Part shown: positions 25,733 through 38,269 of the stretch, one piece after another | Layout of the letters: each line of letters opens with the position of its first letter | How positions within the stretch are numbered: the first letter of the stretch is position 1 | Assembly: GCF_910592395.1 (NCBI RefSeq) | Contig: NC_088312.1 | Span: forward strand, 8,308,001 to 8,372,000 | Source: Lineus longissimus | Lineage: Eukaryota; Nemertea; Pilidiophora; Heteronemertea; Lineidae | DNA: 64,000 bases | Reading direction: 5' to 3' | Notes under the pieces: model-generated | Databases searched by the model: none | Seen by the model: the letters and a program-made list of their open reading frames with translations, nothing else | What the model was told of the DNA's origin: nothing | Translations under genes and position numbers: made by a program

Positions 25733-28700
25733 ATGGCTGGTTTGAATCGCATGAACATGATGGAACAAGTTCACCTAGCAGGGGAGGATGAGGATGATAT
25801 GTACTCAGGATTCAATGATTATAATGCTACACTTGATACTGAGGTAAGTTCAGAGATTCTGTGCAGTATAGGTACATGGATTTGACCATAACAATGAACA
25901 TTACCTACATGCAGACATGCTGGCTATCCTGTCGAAGCGAATGAAATGTAAAGTTTATGGCATGGATTCATCACAGTCATAACTTACTAATTCGGTTACT
26001 GATGTTGTGTCCACTGTGTCTCTAAGCAGCAACATGAACAAATATAATAATGTTATAATTCTATACCAGATGTTCGATTGGAGGATATCCTGTGCTTATT
26101 TTCCTGTTTCAATGGTGATTGCAGTTTTACAGTTGTGGATTCTGTCAATTTTATTCTAGGACATTGAAAATGACAGCGCATTCCAGCAAGCAGTAAGGAC
26201 AAGTCATGGTAGAAGGAAGCCACCAGCACCAGTGGTAAGCTCTTATTACTGGCTGAAGGAACATGGAAGTGAGGCCAAGTTACCGTGGCTACTAACTAAG
26301 ACAAATAGAGTGTGCCAGGAATATTCTTAAAATGTGTGTGACTTTTACATTCACTCAACTCCATGAAGTTGTCCCTTGTTCTTTGTAAAATAGATTGAAA
26401 TAGTAAGTCTTAAGTAATCAGGCCATCAAAGCAATTCTGAAAACTGTGATTCTTCAAATTGTACCTCTCCAGCGTATTTCAAAACGAATCTGCAGAATTA
26501 GTTCACTGGTTGTGTTCAGTTGTCTGCTTCTTACTGACTGATGAGCATCATTCTTGACTTACACAGTGAATGTGACTGAGTAGTTCTACTTTTAGCTTGG
26601 TGGTAAGCCTCCTCCTACTGGAATGATGGGTGGTCGAATCGGAACCCAAGCCAGGGGTCGTACGGGTATGGTCTCTCAAATGGGAGCTCGACTTGGGACT
26701 GGAGCTCAAGGAGCAGGAGGAGCAACTGAAAATAGGCCCATGACTGCTGTGCGTGCTGCTGGCTATACATCAGCAGGAATGCGAGGTAAGGATGTGCAAT
26801 ACCCTTTCCATGCTCTGGTAAATATCTTATTAGGACTATCTGTGGAAACTTTGCAGTCAGCTAATGAATGGAACACCATATTTGTTGGTGAACCAAGATT
26901 GTACGTTTTCAGGGGCATTTTGACTAAATCTATTTTTCTATTTATCCTTGAATATTCTGACCTGGTTTTTTTCAGGTGCCAACTTTGATCCTCTGAACCA
27001 GGCGAATAAAGGTCCTGCTCCACCACTTGAGAAAAAGCCTGACGACAGGTAGGGTTTATAGTCTTCAACACGGGTCACTTGCTGGCAATGTTGAAGCTTT
27101 TTTTCGTCGATTATTGCATGAAAGACTTTCAAAAGTTAAAAACGTAATGACCAACATATTAACTGTTATATCATCTGGGAAAGAGTAAGAGATCACAAGC
27201 CTATTACCTGTTCCTTTTATTTGCATTTGTGGGCTTGCAAATGTTATGCAGTGATTATTTTGTATTATATTTTCATTCTTTTTTCTAGCCCTGAAGAGAA
27301 GATTAAACAGCTTGAAAAGAAAGTGAATGAATTGATCGAGGAGAGCTGTCTGGCAAACAGTAGGGCCGAGTTCCCAGCTGCCCTTGAGAAGGCTAAAGAA
27401 GCTGGCAGGAAGGAGAGAGTGCTAGTCCGTCAGAGGGAACAGCTGGGAACAAGTGAACAGATCAATTTGGACCTCACATATTCGGTAAGAAAGAGGATCA
27501 GCGTTCGATGGCATAGGCTCCTGACCAAGGAGTTGTGGGTTCAAACCTCATCTTAGGCTCTTAGTTCTTTCCTGTTAAAGTTCAAAGGTTTAATAAGTTC
27601 TTAGTAGCTACTCTTTAGCAGCCGGGATGACAAAGTGCTTTGAGCACTTTTTTTAGATTGGGATGATGAGCAACTCTTGAATGTTCTTTTATATCCTTTC
27701 AGGTGTTATTTAACTTGGCCAACCAGTACTGTGCCAATGAGATGTTCACTGAGGCTCTCAACACCTACCAAGTGATTGTCAAGAACAAGATGTTCAGCAA
27801 TGCCGGTCGCCTCAAGGTCAACATGGGCAACATCTACTTCAGGCAGAAGAACTTCTCAAAGGCTGTCAAGTACTACAGGATGGCCCTTGATCAGGTGCCC
27901 AATACACACAAGCAGATGAGGTACTACCAATATTTGAGTTGACCTTTCTTGATGATCAGGCCTACATGTTCTTTGAGTTCTAGAAAATGTTCAAAAAATG
28001 GATTTACCGAATTACCAATTTCTGATGTTTTGTCCGTTTGTTGTACTGTTTATTTTTTGAAAACTTGTCTTTCTTCTTATTTCTAGGATTCGCATAATGC
28101 AGAACATCGGTATAGTTTTCGTGAAGATGGGCCAATATAATGATGCCATTACCTCTTTTGAGCACATCATGCAAGAAGAACCGGATTTCAAGACCGGGTT
28201 CAACCTGATTCTGTGCTATTTTGCACTCGGTGACCGTGACAAGATGAAGAAAGCATTCATCAAGCTGCTGTCCGTTGATCTGAAGATTGAAGATGAAGAT
28301 AAATATTTACCACACAATGTAAGTGAGATGTCTGTTAAAAGCACAGTTTGGTTTGCTTGTGAATAGTTGTGATGCCGGAGGATTCAAGGCTCTGGCTTGA
28401 ACTCTGGCCCCCTCCCTCCAATATCTTCCACTGCATATTCTTTGACTTACACGCATGACATTTGACTCAACCTCTCAAACTGTTTACTTTGATCTTAATC
28501 TCTCTGTTCCAGGATGATAAGCAATACAACCTTGTGATTGAGGTCATCAAGAATGATTCACTGAGACAGATCGAGAGGAAACGGAAATCTCAAGCGGAGA
28601 GGAACATCAAAACTGCTGCCAAGATCATAGCTCCTGCCATTGAAAGTTCTTTTGCTGCTGGATATGACTGGTAATTAAGTTCAGGCTTGGGTGATAGTAT

Positions 28701-31700
28701 CTTTAAACATCCTTGATTTTAAAAGCTTGGGCACAGATGTAAAAATTGATCGCTGAGTGTATTTGAGGAACAATACCAAGGCCTGTTTTTAGAGGATTGA
28801 ATCCTTGTTTCCGGTAGATCTGCAACCAATAGAAAATCCAAAGAAATTCCTTGTTCCAAAATATCAATATGCTACAGAACAACACGAAATTTGGTAATAA
28901 AAAGATTCAGCATCAGTTATTTCGAGACACCTTGTAGTGAAACAATGTCTTGAATGTACAATGAACTTTTTATGTTGTAGGTGTGTGGAACAGGTCCGCA
29001 TGTCTCCCTATGTCGACTTGGCTCATGACTTGGAGATTGATAAGGCCATCATGTACTTGAAACAGAAGGATTTCAACCAGGCAATCGATACCCTCAAGTC
29101 ATTTGAGAAGAAGGATACCAAAGTGGCTAGCGCAGCAGCGACCAATCTCTCATTCCTCTACCTATTGGTAAGTTATATTGTTATGATAACACAGTGCGAG
29201 TTCAAAATAGAGTCTTGCTAAAAATGTGTAATGCTGCTTGTTGCATGAGAATTTGACACCAATTTTACAATTTTTCTTGTCATTTATTACAACGTGCTTA
29301 GCCTTAGGATACAACACAGTTATTGCACAGTTGTAATGAAACACATACCTGAGAATTGTTTAGAAACTGAGTCGCCAGTTCAAAGTATAGTTATGGTCCT
29401 CACCATTGATATATTCTGAAGAAAAGTTGGCTGTTTAAGAAGTTATTTTGCTCAAGTTTGTCCACATTTGCTTCCCGTCTGTCACCGGTTTATTTTTGAT
29501 TGCTTTATTTCATGTCCTGGTGATTATAGAGTGCCAATGGCGAGGTATACAGTTAATGTTGTGCTTTGATGTTCTCTCCATTTTGTTGACAGTTTCCACC
29601 AACTCAAATATCATATATTTATCAGCTTGTTTTATTTATAGTTTTTGTGTGCATTTGTAAAAAGTAATGTCGTGTTTTAAAAATCAACCTGATACAAGTT
29701 TCATTTGTTTCTTGTAATTGTGTGTTTACATAACATCCACTCCAAAGTCTGCTTGGTTTGGGAATCAGAATTTTTTTTTCGAAGTTGGTGGAAATTCTAC
29801 ATGTCCTTTGCATATTTCACAAGATATTTGGTTAGCAGATGATCTTTTAGTTACTTGTATGCTTCTATTGTACAATGTACGTAAAAAAATGGGCCACACA
29901 CACTTGACGTTGTCTTTATCAGTTTCTCTGATGTAGTCCATTTTCACCCTTGAAACATTATCACTTTAATGTTTTGCATGTTTTAGGCCAGGGGCAGCTT
30001 TTTGGGTATGGCCTATGGCCTGATAGGTTGCACACGTTTCTGTACTTTCTTTCGTTGTTTCTTTGAATTATTTGTACCCATGCGAACAGTTTGACCAGTT
30101 GTAGTCTTGCTTCCAAGTGGAACTAGAGAAAAACTCAACAAGTTTAGATGATGAAGTATCACAAGAGGAGACCTTCTCCAAACCTTGCAAAGAAAATAAC
30201 TTCTTTGTTGAAATACCCATTAAAACATGTTAACTATCCGATTTATGCTTGTACTCTTACATTTTTCCCCAAGAGAGAGTTGTCTTTACCTGCTGCTTTG
30301 ATTCTGTGTTCTCAAGATATTCTAAGTTGTGTTACAGTTCATATTTCAAATGCTCAAATAACTTTCTTCTTTGCAGGAGAGTGACCTTGCCCAAGCTGAC
30401 AAGTATGCAGAGTTGGCTATGCAGGCTGATAGGTACAATCCTGCCGGTGCGTATTCTCATATCATTGTGAATTTTGTTTTAAACTGAACTAAAGGATGGG
30501 AAAAAAGAGTGATATCTCATGAACTTTAATCAAAACTTGATAATAATGAAAGTGGTCATCAAGAGTATTGCTATGAGAGTGGTCACTGGAACAATTTCTG
30601 TGTTCTGCATTTGCAACAAATGTAAGCAAACAGCGTGCAAGATAAGCTTAAAATATTTCTATCTTGCTATTCCTCTATCTTTCTTCCAGCTCTTGTGAAT
30701 AAAGGCAATGTCCTTTTTGCCAATAAAGAATATGAAAAGGCAAGACAGTTCTACAAGGAAGCCCTACAGAATGACTCGTCCTGCATAGAGGCCTTGTATA
30801 ATTTAGGTGAGTGTGTAGTACAGGGTGTCCCAAAGTATAATGATTAATTGCACAAATCCTCATTACTGCAGTAGGTTTCAATTCTTTTATGCTTCACAGT
30901 AAGGTTGTGTTTCTCAGCCTCCAGATGAAGAGCTTGGGTGAATCACAATGGGTGATATGAATAAAGACTAGCAAATGCTTTTACTTCAATTTTGTACAGA
31001 AAGGCCTAGTGTAAATGTACATGGAGTTTTAGATAAAAGCATTTGCTAGTCTTTATTCATATCACCCATTGACCCCTAGGCCTACCAGTCCAAATGTTGT
31101 AAAATTAGAACTTTTTGCGACACTCCGTGTGATCATTTCATGGTCCCAAAAAAGTATCATGTAAATGGGGAAATGTCTCACATCTATCCTCTTTCCACAA
31201 GTGTATAAAATCACAATAATTTCAGGTCTCTGCAACAAGAAGCTAGCCCGTCTCGAAGATGCTCTGGACAGCTTTTACAAGCTACATGCCATCTTGCGAA
31301 ACAGCGCCCAGGTTATGTACCAGATAGCTGACATCTACGACCAGCTGGAGGACACGCCCCAGGCAACGGAATGGTTGATGCAGCTCCTCGGTATCGTGCC
31401 GACGGACGCCTCCATCCTGCAAAAGCTCGGAGAGGTGTATGACAATGAGGGGGACAAGTCGCAAGCTTTCCAGTATCATTATGATGTGAGTTTCAAAAGT
31501 TGCTCTCTAAACTTTCTCTGCACTAAGTCAGATTTTGGTACACAAATCTCAGTTCTGATGGGTTCTTGAATAAGTCTGTTTCTGTAATCCACTAAAAGTC
31601 TCATGTTCAAAGTCTTAATCTGTATAATTAGAACAGTAAGTTGAACTTTGCCACAAAATTGTGTTGGTAAGACGTTCAATTGTTCTCTTCCATTTCAGTC

Positions 31701-34700
31701 CCACCGTTACTTCCCGTCCAATATTGAAAATATCGAGTGGCTCGGTGCTTACTACATCGACTCACAGTTCTGTGAGAAAGCCATCAGTTATTTCGAGAGA
31801 GCTTCTATCATCCAGTAAGTCTCTAAGCCGTGAATTCTGTGGGGTATTGCTTCTATTTTGTTGTTCAACAATGCTGAATTGCGTGATTGACTGTAGGTGC
31901 GGTATATTTTGAACCAGGTAATGGGGAAGATGTAGAGCTCAGCAAGTTCTGGAACAACATACCGATACTCCTGCACTTAAATACTTCAAATTGGCCGGAG
32001 GCTGCCGAGCTTAGGTGTTGTGGTCAGGCAACAGTTCATTCAAGGCTAATTCCAGTACAACTTTCAAGTCTTCGCTCTCGGGCAAATTTTTGGTGATAAA
32101 TATTCATTATCATGTTTATTATCTTTCTTCCTCAGGCCCAATCAAGTCAAATGGCAACTGATGGTAGCAAGCTGTCATCGACGCAGTGGCAACTATCAAC
32201 AGTCTTTAGAAACGTACAAGTCCATTCATCGGAAGTTCCCTGACAACGTGGAGTGTAAGTCCATCATATTCTCAAATTTGCTGCAGTTATCAAGAATCTA
32301 ACCCGACCAGTTCTGTGGTAAAACCGTACTACTGTCTTTACAAACTGGTTGTATCTTGACAGGAAGTCTATACTTCTTTTCCAGGTCTGAAGTTCCTTGT
32401 GCGTCTGTGTACTGACCTTGGTTTGAAAGAAGCCCAGGATTATGCAACCAAACTGAAGAAGGCAGAAAAGACCAAGGAACTCCGAGATCAGGTATGTGAC
32501 TCCAAAGCTCAGGAAAAGTAACCGAGAAGATGTCACTGTGCCTTAAACTGAAGTACTGGTATTCAATATCTGTGTTGTCATATTCCTGTGCTATTGCTAT
32601 CGAGATGAACGTCAACATATGGATATCCTAACGTTCAGAACAACAATGTTTTCTAAGAGCAACTTGCCAGTGTGCTTGCATCTCTGATTCTTTTGCATGA
32701 TTAAATCCATTTCACTTCAAATTGTGAGATTACCTTTTCAGAGAGTTGCCAGTGGCTCCCGTCGTGGTAGCGTCATCCGACGGGAGAATCGCGAAGGCAG
32801 CGCCGGAAGTGGTAGGTTCAAAACTAACTCCTGCTATCTATCTTATCTTATTTTCTGCATGACTAGCCTTTAAGTCAGCATTTGGTGGCGGACATCATTT
32901 GTAGAAAATATTTTCTTTTCTCATAATTCTGATTGGCCACTGACCAAGGCTATGGGGGCCAAATCTCCCCCGACAGGCACTTAGTGACAGAGCATCCCAA
33001 ACTCGAAAACTTTTTCATGACGAACAGATTTAGCAGTTACTTTTAAAATCTGATGATACTTTATACAAGTGTATTTGAAAGAGGTGTGAATTAGCCTGTC
33101 TTTAGGGAGGACTTTGTTCAAATGCCTTGTCAGTGGTTATGCAGAGTGAAGTAGTTTTCTGCTGTTTAAACCTAATAGTGGTAAGCTTATTGTTGTCAGA
33201 TGATTATTTTTGTTCAAAACGAAATTGAGGTGGGGACAACCAAAATTGAAGTTTTGAGTTGAGTTTGTTATCAGAAACTGACGGTATGCATGGTAACGTC
33301 TATGAAATTTAGTTTAACCATTGTATGCATTCGTTTCATCTCTGTTTCAAGTGTCATTGGAAAGCATGTTTATCTCTTGTATATACCTGTTCAAGTCTCA
33401 ATGTTAGATAATCTGCAAGTTGCATGAACATCTTACAGTATTATTCAATTCCTACATCTGAAAACTGCAAGCTATTTTCTCACTTCTTTAACCAAGCAAA
33501 ACTCAATAATTCCATGGAAACAATATTTTGGTTACCTCATGATAAGTATTCAGACTTTCATCAGTATGTGGCCAGTTATGTGCTGAAATTGAAAATATAT
33601 TTTTGAAGAATTTCGGCTGTTATGTAAATAAAAAGGAAACCATTAGCCTTGTCCCATCCTGCAACCCGCTAACTTTTTACCTTAAAATTGCTGGTGAAAG
33701 TAACATGCTCTATTTGTGTCTTATAATGACAGATATTGGGTGACATTGAAAAGTTGATATTAGGATGGGAGGCTATCTTTAAATCTTACATTACATTGTA
33801 CATATCATTACTGGGCAACTGCAATTGGTATACTTTGGACTTAGGACAGAAAATTGGATAATTCAGATACCATTGTGTTTGTTATGTTATAGAATTCCTT
33901 ATGATTATTCTCACAATTAAAACCTAGAGTCAGATTATATATTTGTTATAGTCAATATCATAGATTAGCAAGTTCCATCCTAAAAATTATTGACTCGGTT
34001 TTGTCAGATGTTGAAAATAAAATGTAATGCCCGGCCACACTTGTGTAGTTTTGCTGACTTGAGACACTCAAATATGCACTATGTAAATTTGCATGCTCAG
34101 CAAAAGCTTCTTAACCTGTTCAGACACGTCTAAGCATTTCACATTTCAGGCTTGCGTAGACAATCCGGGGATCGGCGTGGAGCCGGAGGTAGTTAGCCTA
34201 ACACTTGTTCGTCTCCTATCAGTCTTAACACGCTATGACATCTTAACGTGCTATACTGCCATAACCAGCTTGGTGTTGAGTCCAGCCCTATCCTCATTTC
34301 AGTGTTCAGGACACTTTCTTGGAACTCCAGTGTAGTTGTTTGAAATATTCCCTCCCTCTGTTTATATGAGATGTGAAATTGAAAACATTGAGTTTCTGGA
34401 AGTGGAGAAGCCACAATACCGCAAACCAATCCCTTCCATTGGTTTGCCATATGCTACCAAAACCACTGCAAGGAGTAGAGATTTTCTCCCACCAAATCCA
34501 AGCTGTCAATTTGATTGGTGAAAGAGAAAAATAGGCAAAGCCTCAAGAAATATATGAATCTGTGGCCGTAACCTCAACCCCTGCAATGAAATAGGTTGAA
34601 AGCTCTGCCGTATCAAAATGACATGTACACTGAAATGAGGATACATGTAGGGTTGTGATGTCTTGGTGTCAGGAATGCAAGTGACCTGGGATCATGCGAT

Positions 34701-36232
34701 TATTATCCAACGATCAAGGATACAGTTTGGCTGTTGAAACAAGAAGAAAATGCATGCACAATATAATATTGTCATCATTTCCCTAATCTTTTGAAACCAA
34801 TTTTCAATTTCAAATCTAAATTCATGAACTTCATATCCTGCTGAAGCCTGTGTGACAATATTTGCCATGGGTGTTTTCAAATTACTGGTTCAAACAAAGT
34901 TGTATTCCTGAACTAAATGTGTACATTTCCCATGTTGATATCCCTCAACCTTGTGATGTCCTCAGAGATTATCTAGTTGATGATCCTTCTTTATCCTTTC
35001 TGTGTTGTCCAATTACATCCCTTCCATTACCTGTATGCTTTAGTTTAGTTGAGGAGTACAACTTTGCAGAAGACACCAGATCCAGTAGCAGTAGCACTGT
35101 CTAGAAAAAAACAGTGTCGAGTTCCAAGGTCACTTGCTTTGCAATCTTCTACATGTCCACCTAATTCATATCTCTCTGCATGCACAGAAGGTTGACAAAT
35201 ATCACAGTCCTCTTCACTGAACATTGATTTTCAGCGGGTTCTGGTAGTCGTGGCATAGGAGGGAGAAAGCTAAGCTTAACGCTTGCTGGTATGTGTGTGT
35301 AAAAGACTTTGTGTGGCGTGGTGTGTTTTCTATCCTTGTTTGATATAAATTAATATGACAGTATTTATTTGTTGAGTACAACTCTGTTTGTAATTTTTGG
35401 CAGCAGTGCAAGTTGTCTGAATCATTTCTAAAAAAAGATATTATGAATTTGCAGTGATCTTATTTGAGTGGTGTTCTTGTACACTTGGCCAGTGCACTGA
35501 CGGCCAATTTTTGATTAGCGGGTGAAGAAAAGAATAAGGTGTACTGAGATACTATTCAAGATTTCAAGCGGATGTCAAGCCCAAATAAACCAAGGCAGTT
35601 TGAAGAAACATTTGCGTATCCTTCAACACCTAGAAACGAAAGTGAATACTGCAGCCTTGCAAAATCTCTCCTGTTTTACGGTCGTGTGGGTTGATGTTAA
35701 CCAAATTGTAATACAATCATCTTTAATTGAGTCTTGCTTAGGATGTCAGCATTCCGTCTTTCCAGATTCGAGTCGTGAAGGTAGTGCTCGTGGTCGAAGC
35801 GGTCGCGGCAACAGGACCAACAGCGGAGCTGGAAGTGGGGTGCGTCGGAGACCGAATCTTGAGGATGACGAAGACTTGTTGCAGAGACAGGACCAGGATG
35901 TTGGTGGGTTGATTTGAATTATTGAATCTATAGATTGTGCTTTGGTAAATAACACTTTTAAGCTCGAAAGCCCAAAATGGAGGATACTCTTATGGTAGTT
36001 TTGAACTATAATAAAAATTTGATGAATAGATTGGAAGTATCCTCATCTCTATCAGTCATTGCTTGAAGTCCTTATTTGTTCCTCGCCTGATCTCCTCCCG
36101 TTTATTCCAGATGCTACATACGCAGACCCTCTTGGCCCGGCACTCGAGCGCCCCAAAACTGCTGCAAGGTTGGGCCCAAAGGATGACGAGTTTGGAGATG
36201 AGGAACTTGGAGACGACCTCTTGCCCGAGTAG
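25733..36232 (+). CDS. IFT88: Intraflagellar transport protein 88 (IFT-B TPR subunit)
   Basis: Coding exons: 25733-25843, 26160-26234, 26596-26785, 26976-27048, 27289-27484, 27703-27920, 28087-28318, 28513-28670, 28981-29167, 30377-30446, 30690-30806, 31226-31485, 31699-31814, 32136-32254, 32385-32491, 32742-32811, 34150-34188, 35235-35288, 35766-35903, 36111-36232. All borders are GT-AG and the phases close, giving 883 aa (human is about 825-833). Family hallmarks seen: N-terminal MMEQVHLAG and DMYSGFNDYN, AFQQAVRTSHGRR, PMTAVRAAGY, TPR helices from about residue 216 to 740, and the acidic C-terminus DDEFGDEELGDDLLPE. IFT88 is a core scaffold of the IFT-B train that carries cargo to the ciliary tip. 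An in-frame TGA at 25700-25702 supports starting at or after 25733; the family start corresponds to the ATG at 25757 or 25760, so the first 8-9 residues are uncertain. Exons 17-19 lengthen an Arg/Gly-rich linker before the tail. Confidence 0.96.
27500..27560 (+). repeat. Possible tRNA-derived SINE head in IFT88 intron 5
   Basis: Just inside the intron, the sequence has a B-box-like GGTTCAAACCT (about 27538-27548) with a foldable T-arm (GTGGG / CTCAT), preceded by an anticodon-like stem CTCC/GGAG with a 7-base loop and an A-box-like TGGCATAGG. Loop position 33 is G, not the U expected in a functional tRNA, and no complete acceptor stem is visible. A decayed tRNA-type SINE head is the likeliest reading. 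Chance is possible. Confidence 0.3.
30947..31070. mobile_element. Palindromic MITE in IFT88 intron 11
   Basis: A 124-bp element with perfect 37-bp inverted arms: the left arm begins AATGGGTGATATGAATAAAG at 30947 and the right arm ends CTTTATTCATATCACCCATT at 31070. A spacer of about 50 bp lies between the arms. A diverged copy lies at 47456-47571, which shows that it moves. Perfect arms here against diverged arms there suggest that this copy is young. It encodes nothing. In the IFT88 pre-mRNA it would fold into a long hairpin. Confidence 0.85.
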
Positions 36233-37243
36233 AGACATTGATTGTGGATTGTGATGCTGAAATTCCTAAGGGAAAGAAAGACGGTCTTGTGTGTCTCTAT
36301 ATCGGGACGTTTCAGATTAAGGATAGGATTGACTTAAATTTCAAATTCAATGGAAATGTGGCATTTGGAGGAACATTTTGTGTGAGGTTCTGCTTGACAA
36401 CCGGCTAGTCCGTCCATGTGATACTTTTTCATATAAAACGTAATATATTGACAATTTGAATTGACAATTGAATGAATTTGCATCAGTGTTTCTCAGGACC
36501 AATGAAAAGATCAAGTGCAGTATCCTTGGATTGTGAACAGCTGTTTCATCCTTGGACATTTTCTTCATATCTCTGTATAAGCCAACACTCAAGAGCTTCT
36601 AAAATCCAATGTTAAGCTGCTTATAGCATCCACAAACACCTGTGGTTCAATTGACCACCTGGTTTCGTTTTGAATATAAATGAGTACATAGCAAGAAGAC
36701 AAGGCATTTGTTACAAAATCCTTGACAATGTTTGATAGCATGTTCAATATCCGTCCTACACTATCTATACTTATGCTGCATAAACACTGATAAATAATGT
36801 TTTAGATATTGTTGTTGGGTTATTTCTTTTGATATGCTATAAAATTCACGTGCCAATTAAGGGATGTGGGTGACAAGAGCAGAGGTTGCAGTCAAGGTTA
36901 GGATGAATTTACTCATTCCTTCACATTTAAAAACATCCTTCCTTTTTGCCATAAGGAGTGGTTCTTTCTCTGGCAAAAGCATGTCCTAGCAAGCACAATG
37001 TATCGTTCACACCAGCATTGGTGTCACAATCAGAATTTCTGCCAGATTACTAAATAGGCGACATCTCCATCTCCTCCAGTAAGAGATTGTGAAATGTCAC
37101 TGACACAGACCTTCATCTTCATTCTTATAATGATTGGGTTCCTTTTGGGATGTTATTGATCATGGTGCTGTGCGTGCAGAGCGATAAAACGTTTGGTCGG
37201 TGCGGCCGGTTTAAAACTATGTACAATGCTTAAGGCTAGATTT

Positions 37244-37520
37244 CTAGAGTCTGGGGAGGGAGGCAGGCTGGGACTTGAAGGCCTCAAGGTTTTCCAGCAC
37301 CCTCATGTCTTCTGGGAGACAGTTCCACATGGGAATGGTACGGTAGAGGAAGGATTGGCACTCGGAGGTGTCACATCGCTCCTAGAAAAAATTCTTTGTC
37401 GGTCTTGTTCTTGTGTCGTTTGCATTTAGGTATAAATGGGGGGATGTCGATGTGGCAACCGCTGTGTTTACATGTTTAGTCCAGGAGAGGTCCATAAGTT
37501 TTTCCCAAAGCTTCGGATCT
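37244..37520 (-). mobile_element. Decayed non-LTR retrotransposon reverse-transcriptase C-terminus
   Basis: Read on the minus strand, one frame encodes SFLYRTIPMWNCLPED followed by LENLEAFK and a stop at 37246-37244. This is the characteristic end of LINE ORF2 proteins of the CR1/L2/Jockey type (R-T-x-x-x-W-N-x-L-P-x-x-(x)n-LExFK). Upstream, in other frames, come DLSWTKHVNTAV and basic residues typical of the region after the RT thumb. The frames are broken and the 5' part is missing, so it is inactive. It is a remnant, not a host gene. Confidence 0.7.
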
Positions 37521-38086
37521 GATTAAAATCTGGTCAATATTCTCAAGGACAGAGGACAAAGTCACAACCACCGTACGGTGGCGGCACCTATGTGGAAACA
37601 TTGACACTATAGCCAGTTTAAACTTTTTTGATTGGCCAGGACCTCAAAGCACGTGATCACAACACAACTGCAGTTTCCTGGCATCTGTGCGATGCGAGCT
37701 GTCATTTCATTTTTGCTTTCAAAGTCCGATTCCTGTCGTTATTTTCGAAAGTTTCATCGCTGGTGCCGTTCGCTATTATGTCAGCAGTTGGTCAGTGAGG
37801 TGAGTAGAAGAAGATACTTGGTTAATGTTTCACTTGTCAAGTAAACGTTTTGACAGAATCACCGGCGCGGCGTTGAATACAAAATGCACTGGAGCCGGTG
37901 TGAAAGGATATTTAGTCCCCTGGAAAATTAGTCCTTGTATCCTCAGGCTCAGTGGTCAAGCACCTCACATCACGAAGGGATCAGCACTCCAGCCGGCACG
38001 ATATCCGTGTTTTTTCACTAGCTGATACCAGTACATTCATCAAAGGCCTTTACTTACTTTCATGTAAAAATTGCCTGGCACGCAAA

Positions 38087-38096
38087 AAATGGCGGC
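38087..38096 (+). promoter_or_regulatory. YY1-like site in TTLL2 promoter
   Basis: AAATGGCGGC lies 174 bp upstream of the TTLL2 start codon. AAGATGGCGGC-type motifs often sit at or just downstream of transcription starts in animal promoters. A similar motif occurs at 56094-56104 near CHMP2A. Confidence 0.4.
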
Positions 38097-38269
38097 TGCG
38101 AAAAGTGTTTTAGGCCTACTTTAAATGGCTTGTTCTTAGTCACAAAATTATGGTAGAATCGAATGAGCTGTCCGTCTGAATCCCTTGTTTTCGTCGAATA
38201 TTTCAGTTGAAACGACACAAACAGTGAAAATGTCGAGGATGATATGAGATGACAAGTTGACACCAAAAG

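Larger units (their letters stand above)
36233..38269. other. IFT88-TTLL2 spacer
   Basis: This 2-kb spacer holds the IFT88 3' UTR (no canonical AATAAA seen near the stop), a decayed LINE fragment at 37244-37520 on the minus strand, and the TTLL2 leader. The last 240 bp before the TTLL2 start include the YY1-like motif at 38087-38096. No other gene is seen. Confidence 0.6.
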
